A stretch of 5,571 bases of DNA from Planctomycetota bacterium (GTDB lineage Bacteria; Planctomycetota; UBA1135): NCBI GenBank assembly GCA_027623585.1, contig JAQBVK010000174.1, forward strand, positions 1 to 5,571. The letters run 5' to 3'. Numbering within the stretch: position 1 is the stretch's first letter; every line of letters begins with the position of its first letter. Below the pieces are notes generated by a model that did not search any database, was not told the origin of the DNA, and saw nothing but the letters and a program-made list of their open reading frames with translations. Shown piece by piece: positions 1 through 4,162 of the stretch. A program made the position numbers and the translations under genes.

Positions 1-429
1 GAAGTGTTCCGGCTCGTGACGCTTCAGCCACGGCAGTTTCGGCGCGGTGAAACCAGCCGGGATCGCGCGCCCGATCTGCGCGCTGACATGCGCGGCTGCT
101 TCGGCGCACTCGACGTCGCACCACAATTTTGCAGCGCGAATCGGTGCGTCGCCCTCGTCGAGTACCACGCAGCCGTGCTGCTGCCCAGACACGCCGATGC
201 CGGCGAGGTCCTCCAACGCGCCCTGCCCGCGCAGGCCGGCGAGCGCGTGCTCCACCGCAACAATCCAGTCGCGCGGGTGTTGCTCGGCGGCGCCCGGTCG
301 AGTGACCGGCAGCAAACTCAAGGGTGCGGCGGAGCGCGCCGTCACCTGCCCGGTCGCTGCATCCCACACCAGCGCCTTCACGCCCTGCGTGCCGACGTCG
401 AGTCCGAGGAAGCGGGTCACCTCACTCAT
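1..429 (-). CDS. xylB: Xylulokinase (FGGY carbohydrate kinase), N-terminal part, cut by the window edge
   Basis: Cytoplasmic sugar kinase that phosphorylates D-xylulose to D-xylulose 5-phosphate, the second step of the isomerase route for xylose. The 143 visible codons (of about 500 usual for the family) read from ATG 429-427 to base 1 without a stop. Visible FGGY_N signatures are the phosphate-binding strand FLGLDVGTQGVKALVWD (about residues 7-23), GIGVSGQQHGCVVLDE (about 76-91), AKLWCDVEC (about 99-107), and a TAPKLPWLKRHEPE stretch near the window edge. These match xylulokinases better than glycerol or gluconate kinases. The catalytic Asp and the C-terminal ATPase domain lie outside the window. 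The start is placed directly before the family's first beta strand, with no recognisable Shine-Dalgarno upstream. Its ATG shares bases with the ATG of the divergent lipoprotein gene. The xylA gene is on the same strand about 2 kb upstream, but opposing genes intervene, so the two are not a simple xylAB operon. Confidence 0.93.
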   Translation of the reverse strand, partial: MSEVTRFLGLDVGTQGVKALVWDAATGQVTARSAAPLSLLPVTRPGAAEQHPRDWIVAVEHALAGLRGQGALEDLAGIGVSGQQHGCVVLDEGDAPIRAAKLWCDVECAEAAAHVSAQIGRAIPAGFTAPKLPWLKRHEPEHF

Positions 430-430
430 G
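427..430. other. Overlapping divergent start codons in one CATG
   Basis: The palindrome CATG holds ATG on the plus strand (428-430, lipoprotein) and ATG on the minus strand (429-427, xylB). If both starts are used, there is no intergenic DNA, and each gene's promoter and ribosome-binding region lies inside the other coding sequence. An in-frame GTG at 446-448 is the alternative lipoprotein start and would open a gap of 16 bp, occupied mostly by the palindrome GGCGCGCC (438-445). Neither start has a clear Shine-Dalgarno, so the sequence does not decide between them. Confidence 0.6.
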
Positions 431-1189
431 GTAGATTGGCGCGCCGTGACGTCGCGCCTCGCACTCTGCACTCCCTTGGTCTTGATCGTCGCCGCTTGCC
501 ATGAACAGCCGCCGCCGCCCGGCCCGGGCGGGCATTTCGATCCGGCTGCCACCACGGGCGGCGGCGCTCCGATGCGGCTTTGGTCCTTCGAGGAAACCAG
601 CGACGGGAAGCTTCCTTCCGGCTGGGCGCCGTCGGAAACGAATGCCGACGGAACCCCTGCCCAGTGGTCCGTGGTGCGAGGCGAAGACGCGGCGCAGGGC
701 GAGCGTTATCTGCGCGTGATCACGGAGAACACTGGCAGCACCTACAACATGCTGCTCTCGCTCGACTCCTATCCCGCCGATCTCGAGCTCGCGGTTTGGG
801 TGCGCGCGGACTCCGGCGCGGAAGACCGCGGCGGGGGATTGGCCTGGCGCGCGCTCGATGCCGATCACTACTGGATCGCGCGTTGGAATCCCAAGGAGAA
901 GAATCTTCGGCTCTACGTGGTCGAAAACGGCGCGCGTCGCACGCTGGCAAGCGCGGACATCGAGGCCGATCCGGCGCAGTGGCACGAACTGCGCGTGCTC
1001 GCGCGCGGCGCGCGCGCGACGGTGCTCTTCGACGGCACCGAAGTGCTCTCGCACGAGGATCCGGCACTGCCGGACGGCGGGCGCATCGGCTTTTGGACCA
1101 AGGCCGACGCCGCGACCTCCTTCGACGCGCTCACCCTTGCGATCGCCGCGCCGGAGTCTGGCTCGGTGCCTGGCCCGTCGCCGCGCTGA
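428..1189 (+). CDS. Predicted lipoprotein with a concanavalin-like (DUF1080/LamG-type) domain
   Basis: A 253-residue protein of unknown specific function. Residues 1-24 form a lipoprotein signal peptide: a hydrophobic stretch LALCTPLVLIVAAC ending in lipobox VAA-Cys24, followed by a Pro/Gly-rich linker (about 25-48). Residues about 50-238 read as a beta-rich jelly-roll domain. It opens with RLWSFEE, has a YWIARWNPKEKNLRLY segment in the middle (about 148-163), and ends in GRIGFWTKADAATSFDALTL. From memory of the family, this resembles DUF1080/3-keto-disaccharide-hydrolase and laminin-G-like proteins common in Planctomycetota and Acidobacteriota, which often bind or process carbohydrate. No catalytic residues can be assigned. 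Strong G/C bias at third codon positions supports this frame. Start choice is ATG 428 or GTG 446; both give a workable signal peptide. A cytochrome c gene follows after 11 bp on the same strand, so the two probably form an operon. Confidence 0.82.
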   Translation: MVDWRAVTSRLALCTPLVLIVAACHEQPPPPGPGGHFDPAATTGGGAPMRLWSFEETSDGKLPSGWAPSETNADGTPAQWSVVRGEDAAQGERYLRVITENTGSTYNMLLSLDSYPADLELAVWVRADSGAEDRGGGLAWRALDADHYWIARWNPKEKNLRLYVVENGARRTLASADIEADPAQWHELRVLARGARATVLFDGTEVLSHEDPALPDGGRIGFWTKADAATSFDALTLAIAAPESGSVPGPSPR

Positions 1190-1200
1190 GTGACGTCGAC

Positions 1201-1578
1201 ATGATCCACGCGCGCGAGATCGTGTTGATGCTGTCTTGCGGCTTCGTCGCCGCGTGCAGCGGACCAAAGACGCCTCCGGCTCCGGGCGATCCGGCTGCAG
1301 GCGAGCGCATCTACGCCTCTTACTGCTATGCCTGCCATCAGACGGACGGGAGCGGCGTCGCTGCAAACGGCGTGCGCATCGCTGCGGACTACACCGACCC
1401 TGCCGGTCCGCTGCTGCAACCGGACGAAGCGCTGCTGCAAGTGATCAACACGGGCAGGACCGGCTCGATCGGAAGCATGCCGCCGTGGCGGGGCGTGCTC
1501 TCCAGCCAGCAGCAGCGAGATGTGCTCGCTTATCTGCGCTGGGCGTTCGCCCCGCCACCGGCAGCACTCAATCAGTAG
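1201..1578 (+). CDS. Lipid-anchored class I cytochrome c
   Basis: A 125-residue monohaem cytochrome c, expected in the periplasm tethered to a membrane by a lipid. Residues 1-19 are a lipoprotein signal ending in lipobox VAA-Cys19. A Pro-rich linker follows (about 20-30). The haem motif is CYACH (Cys42, Cys45, His46), preceded by a GERIYASY helix. Met93 in GSMPPW is the likely sixth ligand, and the C-terminal helix is QQQRDVLAYLRWAF. This is the usual order for cytochrome c, class I (cytochrome_CBB3/c-type subfamily). ATG 1201 lies 11 bp after the stop of the upstream lipoprotein gene; no good Shine-Dalgarno is seen, so translational coupling is possible. The gene ends TAG at 1576-1578 and overlaps the 3' end of the convergent PuuD-like gene by 7 bp. 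Its electron partner is unknown. The neighbouring membrane protein is a candidate because PuuD enzymes carry their own cytochrome c domain. Confidence 0.92.
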   Translation: MIHAREIVLMLSCGFVAACSGPKTPPAPGDPAAGERIYASYCYACHQTDGSGVAANGVRIAADYTDPAGPLLQPDEALLQVINTGRTGSIGSMPPWRGVLSSQQQRDVLAYLRWAFAPPPAALNQ

Positions 1579-2360
1579 GCCGAGGCGGCCGGCGAGGCCG
1601 ACTTGCGGAAGATCAGCCACGTCGTGAGCCAACCGATCACCACCGCGATCGACATGCCCCACCAGGAGTAGCTCCAAGTCACGCCATTGTGCTGCGTGAG
1701 CATGGTGTAGATCAGCGGCACCGACATGTAGGTGTTGTGCTTACTACGCAAGCCCGCCATGGCGGGTAGTGCTGCGTCAGCCGGCGTGCCGGACGCAACG
1801 CCCGCGATGATCTTGCGCTGCGCGGGCCAGATCCTCAACCACACGTTGAAGGCCATGATGGTGCCGAGCAATCCGCCGAGGTGGATGCTCATGGTGCGCG
1901 CGTTGAAGCCGAGCAACTCGGAGAACACCCAGCACACGGCCACGATCAGCAGCAGGCTCACGGCGTAGCCCGCTTGCGCGTTCTTGGCCATCGACTTCCA
2001 CAGCGCGTCGTAAACGAAGGGCGCGATGAAAATGATCGCGAGTCCGATCCAATGCGCTTGCGCTTGGATTCCTTCCAAGGCGCCGCCCTGCGTCATCATC
2101 ACGGCCTGACCGCCTTGGTGATAGACGAGGTGGAGTAGCAGGATGCCGGTGATCCAGGTGTAGGCCGCTCCCCAACGGAAGAAGAAGAGCGCGCGCGGCA
2201 ACAGCTCGGGCACGACCTTTTGTTTGGTCGGTCCGTCCAGCTTCGGCATCAACTGGGCGTTGACCCAATTGAAGAAGTACAGAATCCCGATCCACAGAAC
2301 GCCTGCCACCACGTGCGTCCAACGGAACAGGCCTTCGAGCCAGGGGGTCAATTCATCCAT
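1572..2360 (-). CDS. puuD: PuuD/Urate_ox_N-type integral membrane protein (putative urate hydroxylase membrane domain)
   Basis: A 262-residue inner-membrane protein with about seven hydrophobic helices (roughly residues 10-30, 57-80, 103-121, 131-150, 157-178, 212-226, 232-251). Family-like motifs are FRWTHVVAGVLWIGILYFFN (12-31), a helix with His77 and His81, SIHLGGLLGTIMAFNVW (158-174), and LRSKHNTYMSVPLIYTM (204-220). His16, His103, His160 and His208 are other membrane-proximal histidines. These match the N-terminal domain of PuuD, a membrane urate hydroxylase that oxidises urate to 5-hydroxyisourate. Characterised PuuD also has a C-terminal cytochrome c domain; this protein stops after the last helix and lacks it. 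The start is ATG 2360: GGAGG (rc of 2368-2372) is 7 nt upstream, whereas the in-frame ATG at 2366 would leave only 1 nt. The gene lies 56 bp downstream of xylA on the same strand and overlaps the convergent cytochrome c gene by 7 bp. No other purine-catabolism gene is in view, so urate activity is inference. Confidence 0.8.
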   Translation of the reverse strand: MDELTPWLEGLFRWTHVVAGVLWIGILYFFNWVNAQLMPKLDGPTKQKVVPELLPRALFFFRWGAAYTWITGILLLHLVYHQGGQAVMMTQGGALEGIQAQAHWIGLAIIFIAPFVYDALWKSMAKNAQAGYAVSLLLIVAVCWVFSELLGFNARTMSIHLGGLLGTIMAFNVWLRIWPAQRKIIAGVASGTPADAALPAMAGLRSKHNTYMSVPLIYTMLTQHNGVTWSYSWWGMSIAVVIGWLTTWLIFRKSASPAASAY

Positions 2361-2367
2361 GGTCATT

Positions 2368-2372
2368 CCTCC
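2368..2372 (-). promoter_or_regulatory. Shine-Dalgarno GGAGG for the PuuD-like gene
   Basis: GGAGG on the minus strand, 7 nt before ATG 2360 and 1 nt before the in-frame ATG 2366. The spacing selects 2360 as the start, giving MDELTPW rather than MTMDELTPW. It is the only textbook-quality ribosome binding site found among the seven genes. Confidence 0.75.
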
Positions 2373-2378
2373 GCGGAC

Positions 2379-2408
2379 ATCATAGATCCGATTCGGTGGG
2401 ATTACCAA
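2379..2408 (-). promoter_or_regulatory. Candidate sigma70-type promoter between xylA and the PuuD-like gene
   Basis: On the minus strand, TTGGTA (rc of 2403-2408, 4/6 match to TTGACA) is followed after 18 bp by TATGAT (rc of 2379-2384, 5/6 match to TATAAT). The -10 box ends 18 nt before ATG 2360. Initiation about 7 nt downstream would give a very short leader with the GGAGG almost at its 5' end. This stretch is less GC-rich than the surrounding coding DNA, which favours a real regulatory site. It would let the PuuD-like gene be transcribed independently of xylA. A chance match cannot be excluded. Confidence 0.4.
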
Positions 2409-2416
2409 GGCGCCGC

Positions 2417-3601
2417 TCAGCGACGGACGCCGGTCAGCACCTCGAAAGCAATTTGGTCGAGGCGCTCGTAGCGATGGCCGCGGGCTGCAAGCGCCTCGGC
2501 ATCGAAGGATTCGGCGAGTAACCTCATTGCCGCCGCCTTTGAGAACCTCGTGATCGCCTTGGCGTGACTCGCGCCGAGCTTGCGGTTGTCGGCCAGGATC
2601 TGCCTGACCTCGCGGTCCGCGTCGAAGGCCTTCGCCTTGGCGGCGAGGATCTTGTACGAGCGCATGCAGCCGCGCGCGAAGTCCCACACCCCCGCGACGT
2701 CTTCGGTGCGGTAGGCGTGGGCGTCGAAGTGCAGCGGTCCGGTGTAGGCGGGGTAGCCGCCCGTGCCCTCCAGGAGCCGCACCAGGAAGAAGGCGCCTTT
2801 CAGATCCTCGGAGCCAAAGCGTAAATCTTGGTCGTAGCGGCCGATCTTCTGACCGTTCAGATCAATGTGGAAGAGTTTCCCGCACTCCATCGATTGCGCG
2901 ACGGCGTGCACCATCGACAAGCCGGGCATGTTTTCGTGCGCCACCTCCGGGTTCACTCCGACCATCTCCGAATGGTCGAGCGTCTCGATGAAGTGCAGCA
3001 TGTGGCCGGTGGTGGCGAGGTAGATCTCGCTGCGCGGCTCGTTGGGCTTGGCCTCGAGTGCGAACCTGAGCTTCCAACCCTGGTCCTTGCTCCACGCGCA
3101 CAGGAAGTTCATGCACTCGCGGTTCCACTTGAGCGCGTCGCGCGCGTCTTTGGCGGCTTCGGTTTCGCAACCCTCGCGCCCGCCCCAGAACACGATCGTC
3201 TTCGCGCCGAGTTCCACGCCCAACTCGATTGCGCGCATCGCCTTCTGCACCGCGAAGGCGCGCACCCGCGCGTCGGCGCTGGTGAAGGCGCCGTCGCGGA
3301 AGATCGCGTGGCTGAACAGATTGGTGGTGGCCATCGGCACCTTCATACCGTGTTCGCGCAGCGCCTTCTTGAACTCCTTGACGATGCGGTCGCGCTCGGC
3401 GGCGGGCGCGCCGAAGGGAATCAAATCGTTGTCGTGCAGGTTTACGCCGTAGGCGCCGCATTTCGCCAATCCCGCGACGATCTCGACCGGGCTGATCCGT
3501 TCACGCACCCGTCCACCGAAGGGATCGGCACCGGGATTGCCGACTGTCCACAGTCCAAAAGTGAAACGGTCGGCGGGTGTCGGGTCGAAGGCGTCGGGCA
3601 T
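2417..3601 (-). CDS. xylA: Xylose isomerase, class I (short, actinobacterial/Thermus type)
   Basis: Cytoplasmic metal-dependent isomerase that converts D-xylose to D-xylulose (and D-glucose to D-fructose in vitro). At 394 residues it has the length of class I enzymes (~390), not class II (~440). It aligns from the start, with DRFTFGLWTVG (11-21), to the end, with RGHRYERLDQIAFEVL. Catalytic and metal residues known from the Streptomyces enzymes are all present: His56 and Asp59 in NLHDNDLIPFG, Trp18 and Trp139, Glu183 and Lys185 in LEAKPNEPR, Glu219 and His222 in NPEVAHENM, Asp247 in HIDLNGQ, Asp257 and Asp259 in RYDQDLRFG, and Asp293 in HFDAH. A few extra residues precede the last motif (GTGGYPAYTG region). 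ATG 3601-3599 is fixed as the earliest start by an in-frame TAG four codons upstream. A GGGAGG lies 21 nt before the ATG, too far for a normal ribosome binding site. The PuuD-like gene follows after 56 bp, and the efflux locus diverges 41 bp upstream. Confidence 0.97.
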   Translation of the reverse strand: MPDAFDPTPADRFTFGLWTVGNPGADPFGGRVRERISPVEIVAGLAKCGAYGVNLHDNDLIPFGAPAAERDRIVKEFKKALREHGMKVPMATTNLFSHAIFRDGAFTSADARVRAFAVQKAMRAIELGVELGAKTIVFWGGREGCETEAAKDARDALKWNRECMNFLCAWSKDQGWKLRFALEAKPNEPRSEIYLATTGHMLHFIETLDHSEMVGVNPEVAHENMPGLSMVHAVAQSMECGKLFHIDLNGQKIGRYDQDLRFGSEDLKGAFFLVRLLEGTGGYPAYTGPLHFDAHAYRTEDVAGVWDFARGCMRSYKILAAKAKAFDADREVRQILADNRKLGASHAKAITRFSKAAAMRLLAESFDAEALAARGHRYERLDQIAFEVLTGVRR

Positions 3602-3642
3602 GGGGGTGAGATGCTAATCGATCCTCCCGCTAGACTGACTGC
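3602..3642. promoter_or_regulatory. Divergent intergenic region between xylA and the efflux locus
   Basis: Only 41 bp separate the start codons of xylA (minus) and the His-rich gene (plus), so promoters for both must sit here or extend into the opposite coding sequences. The stretch is AT-richer than its surroundings (TGCTAATCGAT at 3612-3622). TAGACT at 3631-3636 and GCTAAT at 3613-3618 resemble -10 boxes at 4/6, but no properly spaced -35 was found on either strand. In-frame stop codons on both sides (TAG for xylA about 12 nt upstream; TAG 3631-3633 for the plus gene) show that neither gene extends across it. No operator palindrome for a xylose or metal regulator was recognised. Confidence 0.35.
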
Positions 3643-4107
3643 ATGCAAGCCGCCGCCACGGCGACCGCCCGCTTCCGTCTGCGACGGATCGCGAGCGTGC
3701 TGCTGATGGCTATCGCCTTGTTCGGACAGGGTGTCGCGCTGCCGTGGCACCTGGCCTCCGAGCATCACGGCCATCACGGGCACCAGGATCTCGACGAGCA
3801 CACTGCCGCGAGCACGCACGAGCATCCGAACCTTCCCGTCGACCACGACGAGGACGATCACGAGTACTCCTCCGTGCTCGCGGCCTCTCAATCGCGGGTG
3901 CGCGTGAGCGAACCGGCCGATGCGGCGCAGCCGATCCATGCGCTTCCGGCCGTGAGTCTGGAACTCTGCTTACGATCCGCTGCTCGTGAATTCACTTGGC
4001 GGAGTCGTGACGACTCGGGGCGCGAAGCCGTGCCGCTGCAAGCGAGGGGAGCCCGCGCGCCGCCTCGCGCGGACGACGCTCTCCGCTCGCCCTGCGAGCG
4101 AGGTTGA
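3643..4107 (+). CDS. Small exported histidine/acid-rich protein leading a metal-efflux locus
   Basis: A 154-residue protein with no family I can name securely. Basic residues (RFRLRR, about 10-15) precede a hydrophobic segment (16-33, IASVLLMAIALFGQGVAL), reading as a signal peptide or membrane anchor. Residues 36-75 contain 11 histidines mixed with about as many Asp/Glu (for example HHGHHGHQDLDEH at 41-53 and VDHDEDDHEY at 66-75), a composition typical of periplasmic zinc, cobalt, nickel or copper binding. The HHGHHG part comes from a 9-bp near-duplication of CATCACGGC. The C-terminal third is Arg/Pro-rich with an APPRA motif (139-143), which recalls small proteins often found before TolC/RND efflux genes, but this is recollection only. 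An in-frame TAG at 3631-3633 limits the start to ATG 3643 or later; no Shine-Dalgarno is visible. The adaptor gene follows after 55 bp. A role as metal buffer or sensor for the pump is inference. Confidence 0.68.
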   Translation: MQAAATATARFRLRRIASVLLMAIALFGQGVALPWHLASEHHGHHGHQDLDEHTAASTHEHPNLPVDHDEDDHEYSSVLAASQSRVRVSEPADAAQPIHALPAVSLELCLRSAAREFTWRSRDDSGREAVPLQARGARAPPRADDALRSPCERG

Positions 4108-4162
4108 TTCTGCCGTCCGGCGAAGGCGCGGGCGGCGATCCCGCTCCCGTACCTCCTCGGAC

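Noticed and set aside
47..427. N-terminal extension of the lipoprotein frame back to ATG 47
   Set aside because: This part is antisense to xylB, and it would bury the lipoprotein signal peptide in the middle of the protein.
438..445. Palindrome GGCGCGCC between the candidate divergent starts, considered as an operator
   Set aside because: An 8-bp G/C-only palindrome is expected by chance in DNA this GC-rich, and no second copy or longer symmetry surrounds it.
1000..1020. GCGCGC-rich run considered as a repeat or Z-DNA-like element
   Set aside because: It lies in frame within the lipoprotein gene and is explained by Ala/Arg codons with G/C at third positions.
422..1366. Minus-strand open frame (314 codons) opposite the 428-1189 lipoprotein
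   Set aside because: Arg-rich translation without motifs. The plus-strand frame has a signal peptide, lipobox and family-like sequence.
2361..2687. N-terminal extension of the PuuD-like frame into xylA
   Set aside because: The extension overlaps xylA in another frame and is low-complexity. The Shine-Dalgarno and the first helix both point to ATG 2360.
2828..3706. Plus-strand open frame (292 codons) across xylA
   Set aside because: It is antisense to xylose isomerase, whose active-site residues are all present on the other strand. The translation shows no recognisable fold.
4108..4162. Gap between the His-rich gene and the adaptor, examined for a terminator or promoter
   Set aside because: No stable inverted repeat with a T-run and no spaced -35/-10 pair was found; it is most simply an intra-operon spacer.
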